DNA of 64,000 nt from Tetraselmis striata (Eukaryota; Chlorophyta; Chlorodendrophyceae; Chlorodendrales; Chlorodendraceae): positions 1 to 64,000 of the forward strand of contig VCJN01002942.1 of NCBI GenBank assembly GCA_006384855.1, given 5' to 3'. Below the pieces are notes generated by a model. That model ran no database searches. It saw only the letters and a list, made by a program, of their open reading frames with translations, and was not told the DNA's origin. Both the position numbers and the translations under genes were made by a program. Every line of letters begins with the position of its first letter. The first letter of the stretch is position 1. Shown one piece after another: positions 1 to 12,150 of this stretch.

Positions 1-230
1 ATATCGATTTTACCAGAACACACCCTTTCTACTTCTTCCAACCATTATTTTGCTCTAGCTGCTCAATCCCACAGTGTCACATCCACATTGTAGCTGTAGC
101 GCTACTCCCAGCTCAAGCGGCCGCAGAGTCCTTCGGTGGGTCGGGAATCCTCTCCCAACCGAGGGCGGGCAGGAGCGCTCACGGGCGGCATGGCGGGCGG
201 TGCGTTGCGTGACAGGGGACACTACAGCAC

Positions 231-3200
231 ATGTTTCAGAAGCTCCAGGAGCAGGAGGTGCTGGTGGGGCAGCTGCATCAGACGGTGCGTCAGGGGGCTG
301 CTACGGTCACACTCTTATCCACAGCCGGCCCATGCAGGCACATCAATGCTGAGCGATGGAGGGAGGGGATGGGGGGCGGTGGATTGTCGCTGATTGCCGT
401 CTCGCTGCGTCATCGATGCCGGCGCCAGGTCACGGACCTGGAAACATCCCACCAGCCCTGGCCGCGCAGCCAGTTTGAGGAGCTAGTAGGCAAGGTGGGC
501 ACGGTGAACGAGCGGCTGGAGACACTGCCGCCCGACACGGCACTCGTTACGAAGAAGTACCTGAAGGACTACGACAACCAGTGGACCAAGCGTTGGACGG
601 AGATGGAGAAGGCCAACGCGGAGCGCTTTGACCGGCTGGAAACACGGCTGGCGAGCTTTGAGGAGGCGGTGCTGCGGGTGGAGCTCAAGATTGAGCACGA
701 CATGAAGCAGTGCCTCGTGGTGGGTACCGGGGGCTGGGAGGGCACCTGATGCGGCGATGCAAGAAGGGGGCAATCAAAGGGGAAGGGCTGGGAGGTAAGT
801 GTTGCGCTCGCTGATGTCCATCTGGTTGCCGTGGTGGCTGCCCATGAGCGCAGGAGCTCAACAAGGCGATGATGCGGCTGGACGAGGTGGAAGAGACGGG
901 CCGGCAGGCGATGCTGCAGGGCTTTGAGCGCGTAGAGTCAGACATCTCTGACCTCACTCTGGTCCGCAGCATGCCTCTTCCATCAACCCCTTCCCACTTG
1001 TCTTGTCCCGTGAGTTGCAGCGTAGCTTCCGGCCGCACATGGTTCGGATGCTGAGGGGTGGGGACTGGGCTGCCTGCTTCCTGTGTGGCAGAGGCTGAAG
1101 GAGGAGGGTGAACGCATCACGGCCGGCGAGGTGGCGGCCACCAAGACGGACGAGCGGCTGGTGGACGCGGTGATGGACGCGGAGGAGACCAAGGGGCGAC
1201 TGGGGCGCGTGGAGGAACGGCTGCCGCAGCTGGAGGCGGAGACCCGCAGCGCCACAGAGGCCCTGAAGAAGGAGCTGCTGGATGACATTGGCACCGTCAA
1301 CGAGTGAGCCCCCCCCCCCCCCCCCCCCCCATCTGACCCCCGCCCCTCTCGCATTGGCTATCCCTGTCCTCGCAGCTGCCCTCCATCTCATTGGCCGCTG
1401 CCAGTCAGTGTCTCTGTGCTTCGATTTGACCGTTTTGACTGTGTCCGTCATGAACTTGAGCTGTTCAGTGCTGATGCTCCGGCTGCTGTATCCTGTCATG
1501 CGCGCCACGCTGGGATTCATTCACCAATACCGAGAACAACGGACTGACTGTGTCTGTCTTCCGTGCGTCTGCCCCACTAGCGCGGTGATTGTGGTCAAGG
1601 AAAAGGCGGACTGCCTGCAGACGGATACGGAAATGATGAAGAAGACGCTCGCTACGCTGGAAGAGGGCCTGATGGACGCGCACGGCTCGCTGTCGCAGAC
1701 GACGGCCAGCATACAGCAGCAGCAGACGATGATCGCCTCGCTGCAGGCCACTGTCACCTTGGTGCAGGAGAAGGCCACGCAGGCCGCAGCCGTCGCCGCA
1801 GCAGCGCAAGCTGGGACAGGCCGCTCCAAATTCGGCTCGGCGGCGAGCTCGCGCGTCGGCACGCCCGCGCGTGAGGCGTCTTCGACGTCGGTGCCTTCTG
1901 GCGGTCTGAGCGCCCAGCCGAGCACCGAGAGCATCGGCCGCCCCGGCAGCACTGGCGCCGGGCCCGGCGACTTTGCCTTCACTGGCGAGGGGGGCGCGCC
2001 TGGCGGCGGCGGCGGCATCGGCGCGCCGCTGGCGCCGCCGGGCGCCATAGGCCTTGCCAGCGCGCCCATGGACGGGCCTGGCATCAAGTTTGCCGTCCAG
2101 TCAATCTTGGACAAGATGCTGCCGCCGGCCATCGAGGAGACCATGCACGACAAGATGGCCGAATTGCAGGACGTCTTTGCCAAGATGGTCGACAAGCTGG
2201 CCAACAGCCTGGCGGAGCTCAAGGGCGTGGTGGACAAGCGCGGCAAGCTGCTTGACACGGCGTCGGAGCTTGGAAAGGTAGGCCCGCAGTTGGCGAGCGG
2301 ACGCTGATGCCCCGGCCGTTACACACTCGTTAGGTTTGAATGTGCAGGGGTGTCAGGTACTCTGGCAGTGCCAGTGTGCTCTGCTTGTTATGTCTCACAA
2401 TGTCTGTCTGCGAGGGTGCCAGTTACTGTGCCGACAAAGGCGTTGCTATCCTTGGAACCGTCAAAAGCATATGGGCCGTTGTGTGTTCGAGTTCTTAATA
2501 TGATGAGGCTCCGGGTTTCTTCTTTCGCGAAACATGGCTCTTGTACCTGTGAGCAGTAGCTGACGTCGCCGCACACCCCTAATTATTGCGCGTTGCAGAC
2601 AACTGCGGAGGCGCAGAAGGAAATGAAGGATGACGTGGAGATGATGCTGGGCAACGTCGTTCTGAAGGAGGTGCGACGCGTCCTGTGTTGGCCGCACCCT
2701 AGGCCAAGAGTCCCAGCGGAGGTGTGCTGAGCGCCACCGTGTGTGGGCTTCCACCCGCAGGAGCAAGACCGCTGGCGCGCGCAGATTGAGAGCTTCAGCA
2801 AGGACCTGGAGTACTTCAAGAAGAAGTACAGCCGGCACCTGGGGCTGCAGGTGGAGAACTACACAGTGGCGGGCATGGCCAAGGAGGAGGACCTCGCGGT
2901 GCGTGCGCCCTGCCCCGAGCTGCGCTCACCCCCCCCTCCCCCTTCCCCCCTCCACCTCTACATGCAATCTCCCAAATATCCCAATGCCTCAAGCCCATGG
3001 CTTCTGCTCTGTTGCTTGTGCGCCATTTGTGCAAGCCGGCAGCGGATGGCTCGCATTCTCTTCTGTGGGCATGGGCATTGCTTTCAGCACGATAATTGGT
3101 GAATCGTGCTTTTAAAACAAGTGATACGTGATTCAAGTGGTGAATGCTTGTGGTGCCGGATTTGTGGAGTGGTGTATAAATGTTGCACTGCATCGGTAGG

Positions 3201-5506
3201 TGATGTATACTTGCGACCCCTAGCAGTGTGCGCAACATCGGGTTCCAAGCGCATTGACGGGGCTGAAACCTGCGCACAACGAGATGGCTGCCATTCACAG
3301 CAAGCCCCCCCCCCCCCCCCCTCCCCGCCCCGCGGCCAAGAGTCACGAGTCACCGTGCCAAGTAGTCTGACGCCCGCAAACGCCACCCGCAGAGGCTGGC
3401 CACCAACGTGGAGGACAAGGTCAGCCGCAAGGAGCTGCAGGCGGTTCTGGACCGCGCGGTGCAGCGCAGCATGGACACGTACACCACGATGCAACGCAAG
3501 CAGGAGGTGGGCCGCATGGTTGTGGGTGCGCGTGCCTCCCGCACCCCACCTTGCTCCAATCCTCGCTGCAATCACCCGTGCGGGCTCAGTGCTGCCATTG
3601 CGTTTCCGGCGCGCTCGCTCACCGGAACCACGCTTTGGGTTCCCTGCATATGACGGTTTTCGGACCCTCCCCCCCCCCCCCCCCCCCCCCAACGCGCGAA
3701 TAGAGAAAAGCCGTATGCATCTAGAGATTTGTTAGAGCGCAATACCAGTAACAAAATAGCACGGATACTCCGACCCAAAGCTGCAAAATAATTCATTGTT
3801 TCGGGGACCGGCAAACCCAATATTGCGTGCGCATTTTCGGGATGTGTCGATTTTATTTCCAAGACGATACCTATCTTGTAAATCGGCTCGGGTTTGGGGT
3901 GGCTTTCCGTAAAAGGCGGCAATCGCGCAGCGCAACACTTTCGGCGATCCTTCTGTTCCACACAGCGCGCCCTTAAGCTGATAATTCTGCCTGAAACATC
4001 AATACACCCTTCCTCCCCTTTGAGATGCGGGTTCCAGATCAAAGGCCGCCGAATGCATGCCAATGGGCTGCATGTTCTTGCCGGGTACACACCTGCCCTG
4101 GTGAAGCTCTCGGAAAGTGTCCCACGTTTAGATTGCAGCTTCCCACATTCACCCGGTAGGTGCGGCGACAGTTTCGTTTCGCTGGATGTTCAAGCTGCTG
4201 TGGGTTTGGGGTCGCGGGCGCAGCAGCTCGCAGAGAGCGCGGCACTGACCGACGGCCGGGCGCTGCGCAGCTGGGACGGGGCACCTGCTGCAGACGCGCT
4301 GCATGGCGTGCGACCGCGACATGACGATGCTGGGCGCCGCGGAGGCGCCCTCCATGGCCTCGGGCCTCCTCACCGCCGGCGCGCGCAGCCACCTGGCGCC
4401 CAGCAAGTCGCCCACCGGCAAGTCCAAGGGCTTCCTCCCCAAGATCAAGGTACGATCCTGTTGGCAACACCGCTCCGCAGCGGCCCTCAGGACGGCACCG
4501 AGTTCGGACCCGCGTTTGGGGGTGCCTGGGGGATGTAAGGGGGGGGGGGGGGGGATCTGGTGTGCCGTGCGGGGAACGCAGCCAGGGGATACCCCAATCA
4601 TTTATTTGTCATGGCGTGCCGAATCAATCGTTTCTTTCAATCGTTTCGCAACATTGCATCGACGTTTCTTTAGTGTATCAATGCGCTGCTCTTATAACTT
4701 TTGGCTGCTCCTGTACGGGTGCGGACTCGCCTATATGAACCCTTAGTACAGACTCGCCTATAAGAACCCTTTGGATGTATGTAGTCTGCAAGCCTCAACA
4801 TGGGGTTGCATGCAACTTATAGGTACCTTCACTATAGTTCCGCTATAGTTTTGTCTAGATTTGACCTCTGTCGGGCAGAGCAGGTTCGTTTTCACAGTGT
4901 CCTTAGTATCGAGTCCACTGTTGCATAAAATGGGGGGGGGGGGGGGGGGGGGGGGGTCCAGACACAGGTTATCATTCATGTGCAAACCCAAAGGGCGTCG
5001 ACGGCAATTCTTACCATAGTGCGGCAAGTTATGGTTGCATGAGGCTGCATGTCGTGCATGAGCACATGCCGGGCATGAGGTTGTCGGCAAAGGCATGCGG
5101 GGTATCAAAGCCTGCACTGAGGCTATCTCAGTAGAATCGAGTGGGTGTGGGTAAAGGGGGGAGAGGGAGGCTGGGCGGGGGGGGGGGGGGGGGGGGGGAT
5201 GGGGGGCGTAGTGCGCCGCTCCGTGGCCGTGCCATGCGCTGAGGGTGACGCGCTATCATTGATGGTGCACGGCAGAGCTCCGGCGGCCCCACTGGCCCGG
5301 GGCTGAACCCCATGGAGATGAAGCGCCTCAAGCAGATAGCGGACCAGTACGAGGGCGAGGCGGCGCCGCGGCCCAAGACCTCACCGCCCACGCCTGAGGC
5401 CGCGGCTGCTGTGGCGGTGGAGGCTCAGGTGTCGGAGGAGGTGCAGGATGGCGCTTTCACCCGGACCTCCCATTCTGTTCATGCTTGCCGATGTCAACCG
5501 TCATAG
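231..5506 (+). CDS. coiled-coil DUF4795 (QRICH2-like) protein, probably flagellar, multi-exon
   Basis: Proposed exons are 231-284, 429-719, 854-961, 1092-1303, 1581-2277, 2599-2670, 2761-2898, 3393-3506, about 4271-4449 and 5276-5506. Except around 3507-4270, phases agree across GT-AG junctions. The product is mostly charged heptad-like coiled coil. A Gly/Pro/Ala-rich spacer lies at about 1850-2060. A DUF4795-like stretch follows: VEDKVSRKELQAVLDRAV in the 3393-3506 exon, then the Cys-pair TRCMACDRDM just before 4330. In animal QRICH2 the equivalent is a helix followed by a CLSCDRP-type motif. DUF4795 proteins are known from cilia and flagella, so a structural axonemal role is inferred. The segment between 3507 and 4270 is unresolved: the frame shifts, so a small exon is missing from this model or there is a sequence error. 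The true 5' end may lie before the window, because an acceptor-like CAG precedes the first Met used here. The last exon is read to the stop at 5506. Confidence 0.78.
4716..4920 (+). repeat. MITE copy 1 (CGGGTGCCGAC family) inside an intron of the DUF4795 gene
   Basis: The copy starts CGGGTGCGGACTCGCC and ends in a decayed GTATCGAGTCCACTG. The interior holds GTTGCATGCAACTTATAGG and a CTATAGTTCCGCTATAGTTT block, followed by TTTGACCTCTG. The same interior order occurs in copies at 9739, 25055 and 44509. The first 30 bases are partly duplicated in this copy. No open frame is present, so it is non-autonomous. Confidence 0.7.
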
Positions 5507-8075
5507 TCGCCGTGAACTTGAAGATCATCCCATGCCCCCTGTTTGCTGAGAGTCCCCCCGCCCGCCACCCCTGCTGCTCCCCTTCCCGCATTCCAGCTGA
5601 AGGAGTGGTGATGCTGCGTCCGAATCCCAGATACCCCGCCCAAAGCAGGAGAAACAGAAACCAGACTGCCCTTGGCTACTGCGCAGTGACTGTGCGCTGC
5701 CCCCCCCCCCCCCCCCCCCACAATCAGAACCACAAACACCTGAGCCCATTGCAAAAGTGGGAAGGCGGCGAGGGCCGGGGCGGGGGGGGGGGGGAGGGGG
5801 GGCGGGGGGGGGGGGGGGGGCGGGGCTCCACAGGATCTATGTAACCAAACAGGAAGCACCACCCACCCCTGCCACAAATTCTCAAAGGAACGTCCACCTT
5901 TGGGCTGCAATGCATCATTTGCCGGAGGAGTGTAAGGGTCTTTTCAGGTGGAACAGATATCCTACGTGTATCATCAATGCGTAACGCTACCCGTGAAATT
6001 TCAGCTTTGCAAGGTTCTTCGGGCGCTTCCCTGATTCTGGGTAACGACAGCTTGTCAAGACGAAAACTTGATTCAGTTGTAACAAATTTCAATTTCTACT
6101 TCATCCATTGATGTGAGTCCTGTGTGAGTCCTGTATGTAGTGCGCAGTCAGCCTGCACGACAACCTGGCGTGGAGTCAGGTTGTAGATGCTAAGCCGTGG
6201 GATGTACTTTCGACCTGGCTCACGCATGGAATCTCTGCACCGCAAAATCGTGCACGTCACGAAGGGTCACGAACCCTGGTGTGCCAGGTGGGTCAGCGCC
6301 TCAGACACGCATCTCTGCGACCCTTTAGCAGCGCATAAGATGTTGGCACAGAGCTTCCCACAGCGTCCCGCGATCGAAAGTGCATCATGTTGTTCAGCAT
6401 CTGCGGCCCTTCTGGGCAGGTTGGAAAGAGGACTGGTAGTCCGTAGCCATCCGGCAGTGTGTGTACTAACTGCGATGTAGCTGTGATGCGGATGTAAAAT
6501 TGTCCGAATGAGTCCGTCTGTCCGACAGCATTGCATGCCACAACCAGAAAGGACGTAATACACTCCAGACGCTGGACAACCTAAATAAACTACGCAAAGT
6601 CTCAGCAGCAGGGAAATCCGTTGGTACAATCCCCTCACCTGCCTATGTACTACAGGTACGTATCTATCGGTCCGGGCGCGCTATGACTAACACATGGGTA
6701 CTATAACTGCGATGGATATAGATACTCCGCGGCATCTCCTCCTTCAGCTATCTGACTGTCCACCTCAGCTCTTCACCATGCGGTCTTTCAGTGTTGTAAA
6801 TGATGATGCACCATTGGTGACAATACCATGTTGCTGGATGTGCGAGCGTATTTGTGAGCTGCAAGGCCATGTTTAAATGAATCATGTCAGGCTCTCTCGG
6901 CAAAGCCGATTATTATCATGGCCCACGTACCTATCAATACATTATTGGTATTGGGGTGGCATGCGTCGTGGGAGAGGGGACCGGAGCAAAAACTACCAAC
7001 ATGGCCCTCACGGATGACGGTGTTTGGATCGCTAGCGACTTTGTGTAGAGGGGTATGTTAGGCGCGGACTTCAACTAGAATCAGTACGCGGTGATGACGC
7101 GGCGGAGGCATACTGCCCTGTACATACAACCCCGTACGCGTGGTGCGTACATATATTATGATTAAAATAGTGCATATTAATACCTTATTGCTGTACTGTG
7201 AAATGACGATGACACACCGAATATTGATAGCCTTTGCTAATACGAATTGATCATTCTGAATTCACGCACCCAAAACCGTATCGTATAGCGACTACAATAT
7301 AAATACAGCACTACATAGGTCTACATGCCTACGTGTGGTTCTTTGTGCGAGCACTCATATAATCCTTAGACATATTCAGCCACCGAGCAGGCGCAGGGCG
7401 TAAAAGTAAAGTTCGCCCCGGGACATCGGGCGAAGCCGCCCCAGAACTTGACCTCTTGGGCCAACTGCAGTCGTAGGTCTGGCATAGCCCTAAGACCTTA
7501 ATATGGCGCAGGGCGTAGCGCGCTCACATAATAAACAGCAAGATATGACGATTCACATATTAAATTATAATCATTTATATTTATATATAATTAAATATCT
7601 CATGAAAGATTGTGGAATGTAGTGAGTATTAAGGATCATCATTAGATTACATAATCCTTGTTAGTCGCTCTTGCCTACGCAGTTAGTAATACCACAACGC
7701 CGGGATGATGATATATGATGAGCCCGCGCAGGGATGCCGCCCTGTGCCGGTACAGGTATCCGTACCCGTACTGGTACCCTGCAGGAAGGATTATATTCAC
7801 TGGGAGCCCCGTTGCTGAGCTGGCGCTCCATGTGACGTCGCCGTCGCGCGCCACCGCTACTGGCGTTCATGGGGCGGGCGCGACGCAATTTGGGGCGCCT
7901 TGGATGCCCGGCGGCCAGCACATCAACTGCGCAGCCCTATGTCATCTGGTTGCTCGTAGACGCAGTCGTCAGGAAACCCGCACGTTCCTCGCGCAGCACT
8001 TGTCGGCGTTCGACTGGCTCGAGCTGCACCTTGCCCGCAGTACAGTCGTTCCCAGCGGAGGCCCAGCTCGTGGGC
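5507..8075. other. spacer between the DUF4795 and TauE/SafE genes, no supported gene
   Basis: The first 350 bases hold a run of 19 C (5701-5719) and an interrupted G-rich tract (about 5779-5821). Short open frames at 6187-6638 exist on both strands but show no family motif. From 7140 to 7640 the sequence is AT-rich (many ATAT and TTAATA steps), unlike the GC-rich genes. A GTACC-rich stretch (7750-7785) lies about 300 bases before the next gene and may be part of its promoter region. Confidence 0.5.
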
Positions 8076-11000
8076 ATGCCGCGACGACGCACCGCCCTCG
8101 CTCTTGTCGGCCTCGCCCTCTGCTGCCTTGCGCTGGCGGCCTCTGCGCGCGAGGATGTCAACAACCCCACCGCCGCCAGCGTCGCAGGCCAGGCGGGCGG
8201 AGCTGCCCAGGCCACGTGAGCCTCCTGTTGCCGCTCCCGGGAAGCGAACGCGTTGGCCGAGCGCTGCAGGGCTCTTGGTGTAGGCCTTGCAACAACGGGG
8301 CGAGGGAGCTAAGGCCTCGTGGGGGCCTACAACAACCCTCGTAATCACGTTTTCCCGGTGTGATGAGCTGACATGGCGGGGAATATTCCCTGGGTTAGTA
8401 GATAACTGTCAAATTATCGTCTATGATATTTATCGAAAAAGCCGAAAAGCACACACCTATCCGGGCTTTCGGTCCTTCTATAGTTTCTCACCGACGGCGC
8501 ACAAACCTATATATCGGTAGTCGATACACCCCTGAGCACAAGCGACCTCCTTGTCGTAGGGACCAGCCATATGCCGACCTCCTTTCTATAGCTCCAGCGA
8601 GTTCTACACACCCTGTCGCTCGTGATCACCCTGCAGCATTGGCGTGCGCGGGCAATGGCCACATAACTAGGCGCCCCTGACGACCGTATCAGTAGTTGCC
8701 GATTGCCTAACCCGTACAACCGGCGGATGCGCATCCTGGCAATATAAATAATATCAATCAGCATTCCAATTGCTGCCCAGCCAGGCCTTGCAGTGTCGTT
8801 AAGGATTATGCACACTCTCATTTAAAGATTATACCGGTGAATTCATATTCGCTATAGGTGTGTACTAGTAGCTAAGGTCTATTCTAGCAGCTATAAGGTC
8901 TATGCTAGCATATAATAGCCGCCATCATGATGCGTGTCCAGTGGCTGCTGGCGATGGGCGCGGTCTATCAAGCTGCTGGCATCAGCGGAGATGGCAAACT
9001 GCAGTCTTGCCGATTTAATGCAGCCCACTCGAGTATGAGACACCAATCTCCACCGACAGCCTGGTATCAGGGACTCTGGCGTGTTGCCAGAGACTGTTGT
9101 GGTCTTTGTTTTACTGGCGTGGTATACTGCTGGCTGCGGCGGCGTGCTTGTATTGTATCTGACAGCCTGCTTTGCTGCGGGCGGCGCACGTCAGTGGGCT
9201 GCCGCGCTGGAACTCCACTGACACGCCTATCGCGACCACGGACCCGCACGAAGGCGAGGATCCGGAGGATGACATCGACTCCGACGATGTGACAACTCTG
9301 AGCGCGCTGCTTGGCGCGCTGGTCTTCTTCACGGTTCGACCCCCGGCAGTGGCACCGCGGGGCGGCGCTCCGTTGAGACAGTTGCAGTGTGGGGCTTGAG
9401 ACTCGCCAGCGCCGCCTGAGGTGGGCCCCGCTGCGTGCGCAGGGCGCGGCGATGGCCAACTCGGCGGGCGTGGGCGGCGGCGCGGTGTTTGTGCCGGTGT
9501 TCAACCTCGTGATGCGCGAGGACCTGAAGCACTCCACGGCGCTGAGCCAGGTGTCTGTCACCGCGGGCGCGGTGATTGCCGTGCTGCTCAACCTCAGGAA
9601 GCGCAACCCGATGGTGAGGACGCGCGGCAACCCCCCACAGGCATTTGCTTATGTAAATTAAACGCCGGCAGTACTGCATTAGACTTATCAGTACCTCTAT
9701 GTGCAGTAGGTTGACGCATCAGTGTAGCTATACATACACGGGTACCGACGCACTCATTGGAACCCTTCATCTAAATATGCCTCGAATTGGGTTTGCATGC
9801 AACCTATACGAAAATTCGCTACAGTTCCGCTATAGTTTCATATACAGTTGACCTCTGGCATGCAGGGTAGGTTCTTATTCGCATTGATCTTATTACCGCG
9901 TCGGCACCCGTATGCATGTGTGTGTGTGTGTGCCTGTGTTTGTGCCTGTGTCTGTCCTCTCAACCTTTCCTCGCACACATCCTCCGCCGAGCAGCTGCGG
10001 GAGCGGATGCTCATCGAGGTCGAGTTTGTGCTGCTCCTCATGCCGGCCATGCTGCTGGGCATCTCAATCGGCGTGCTGTTCAACGTCGCGCTGGAGGTGT
10101 GGCTGCAAAAGGTAAACAACCCGTCTGTCCCCTGATATGCCCCGTCTGCGCACCCTTAGCCGCATTCAATCTCGGGAAGGCTGACCCCCCCCCCCCCCCC
10201 CCCTCTTTCTCCCCTCCCCTACCCGGCCAGCTCCTGATGGTCACCCTATACATCTACCTTTCCTACGTGACCACCCGCAAGGGGGTGTCCCTGCTCAAGA
10301 AAGAGCTGGCAACCAAGCGCGCGCGCGGGGCAGGTGAGGCAATGCCTGTACTCACCCCCCTCCTCCTCTCTCTGCTTGAACACAATGCCACCATGGGAAC
10401 TATGCCGTAGCTAGCCGTACCCTGAGATTGCATTTCGTTTGTGTGCGCAGCCGAAGCGGACAGCATGGCCTACCAGCCGCTCCCCGCTGAGCCCGTCCCG
10501 GCAGCAGAGCCTGGCGCAGCAGGTGCGGCGAGATGCCCAGCCTTGCCACCCCTGGGAGAGCGCACTGCACGAAATAGCGCAGCATGGAAGGCTCCTGCAT
10601 GGGGCTGGGTGTTGCAACCCTCCATCCCCCCCCCCCCCCCCCCCCCCATGTCCACAACCATCCCACCTTTAGACATGTAAGACTGACCGTATATGTGGGA
10701 ATGTTGTGTGTAGGAGCGGCAGGCGGCGGCGCCCGCGACGCAACTGTGGGCCACCAGGTGCATCGCGGGCTCACCGTTGTGGCCTGCGCAGCAAGGGAAG
10801 CGGCGACTAAAGTGGCTGCCTTGGCAAGGGAGGTCGGCGCAGCGTTGTCGGCGTTTCTGGCGGCCGAGATCGCCGGCGGCCCGCAGCCGCCGGTGCCATT
10901 GACATCCCTGCACTGGCTGGATCGGCAGGGCGAGCGGGAGGAGGGTGCTGCCGAGGCGCCATGGGCTAGCCTGCCGGCGCGGTTACCAGAGAGCAAGGCG

Positions 11001-12150
11001 GGCGCCCCATGGGGCGCGGCGGATGGCGAGGCAGCCGAGCCGCCCCTGAAGGGCCCGGGCGCGGCCACCTGGGTGGCGCTCTTTGGCCTCTGGACGCTCT
11101 ACTTTGCCTTCTCGCTGCTCCATCACACGCGCCCCTTCTGCGTGCGCTGCTCCTCGCCCTTCTGGAGCCTCTACGGTGCCATGAGCGTCGCCACGCTGGT
11201 GATCACCACTGGCATCCTGCTACACCTGTCACGCAAGCATGCGCCCGGCGCCGACCCGCTGGCGCGCATGGGACTCATGCGAGAGGAGGAGCGCCCACTG
11301 ATCGGCACCGCCGTTGACAGCGATGAAGACAGCCAGCAGATCGACTGGTCGGCGCGCAACCTGGCACGCTGCGCCGTCATCATGTGGGCGGCCGGCCTAA
11401 TGGCGGGCTTCATGGGCATCGGTGGCGGCATGATCATGTCGCCGCTGCTGCTCACCCTCAATGTGCACCCGCAGGTACACCACACAGCCCCCGGCCCTTA
11501 CCTGCTGAACCCTGCTGGTAAATTGTCTAGCATCTCCCTGCCTGTGTGCCGCCGCCACATGCCATGCCACATCTCGCCCATGTTGGCATTCCCACGCATA
11601 CGCCACAGCGGCTGAGGTAGCGGCTGCGGTGCCCCGTGCCCTGACCGACGCACCCAGGTCACCGCCGCAACCTCCTCCATGATGGTTCTCTTCTCCTCGT
11701 CCGCTGCCAGCGTGCAACTCGCGCTGGAGGTAGGCCTCCACTGCATCTTCCCCCGGGGCGCTGTGCAGCATTTCCTTCCTGCATGCCCCCGCGTTGTCGG
11801 CCCGGCAGTCTTTCACATCGGCCCCTCTGAGCACAGCTCGCCCAATCCCTCTTGCCCCTCCCAACCAACATCCACAGGGCATGATCGACCCGTGGCTGGC
11901 TGTCTCCTTTGCCGCACTGGCGATGCTCTCCTCCGCAACCGGCATCATCGTGGTGCGCCGCGTCATCCAGCGCTTCGGCACCACCTCCATCATCGTGCTC
12001 GTGCTGGGCGCATTCATCGGCACAGCCGCCCTCATCATCCTCATATCCGGCATCATGGAGTTTGAGGTCGTGGACAAGAGCCACTTCAAGATGTTCTACA
12101 ACATTTGCCGCTCAGAAGTGGTGTCCAACGCGGCAGGATGCTTTCTGTGA
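8076..12150 (+). CDS. plant-type TauE/SafE family membrane protein (putative anion exporter)
   Basis: Nine exons with consistent phases give about 615 residues: 8076-8215, 9195-9333, 9443-9613, 9995-10111, 10231-10333, 10451-10522, 10714-11474, 11658-11729 and 11878-12150. The start chosen opens a clear signal peptide (MPRRRTALALVGLALCCLAL). An acidic loop (GEDPEDDIDSDD) follows. The first TauE half carries GVGGGAVFVPVFNL, then the plant-family MLLGISIGVLFNV. A long Ala/Pro-rich hydrophilic loop in exon 7 separates it from the second half, which carries FMGIGGGMIMSPLLL and the HPQVTAATSSMMVLFSSS segment split across an intron. TauE/SafE proteins move sulfite, sulfoacetate or related organic anions. 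In plants and algae the substrate is mostly unproven, so exporter is a family-level call. Intron 3 (9614-9994) contains a MITE, and two introns carry runs of 17-21 C just upstream of their acceptors. Confidence 0.92.
9739..9910 (+). repeat. MITE copy 2, best preserved, inside intron 3 of the TauE/SafE gene
   Basis: It starts CGGGTACCGACGC and ends GCGTCGGCACCCG, an inverted pair with one mismatch over 13 bases. Between them are TTTGCATGCAACCTATACG, CTACAGTTCCGCTATAGTTT and TTGACCTCTGGCATGCAGGG. This copy defines the terminal inverted repeats of the family. It is followed at once by a TG-rich stretch before the acceptor of exon 4. Confidence 0.8.

Noticed and set aside
1521-2258. 245-codon minus-strand frame
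   Set aside because: It is the antisense of the large DUF4795 exon and is Ser/Ala/Pro-rich without a motif or splice support.
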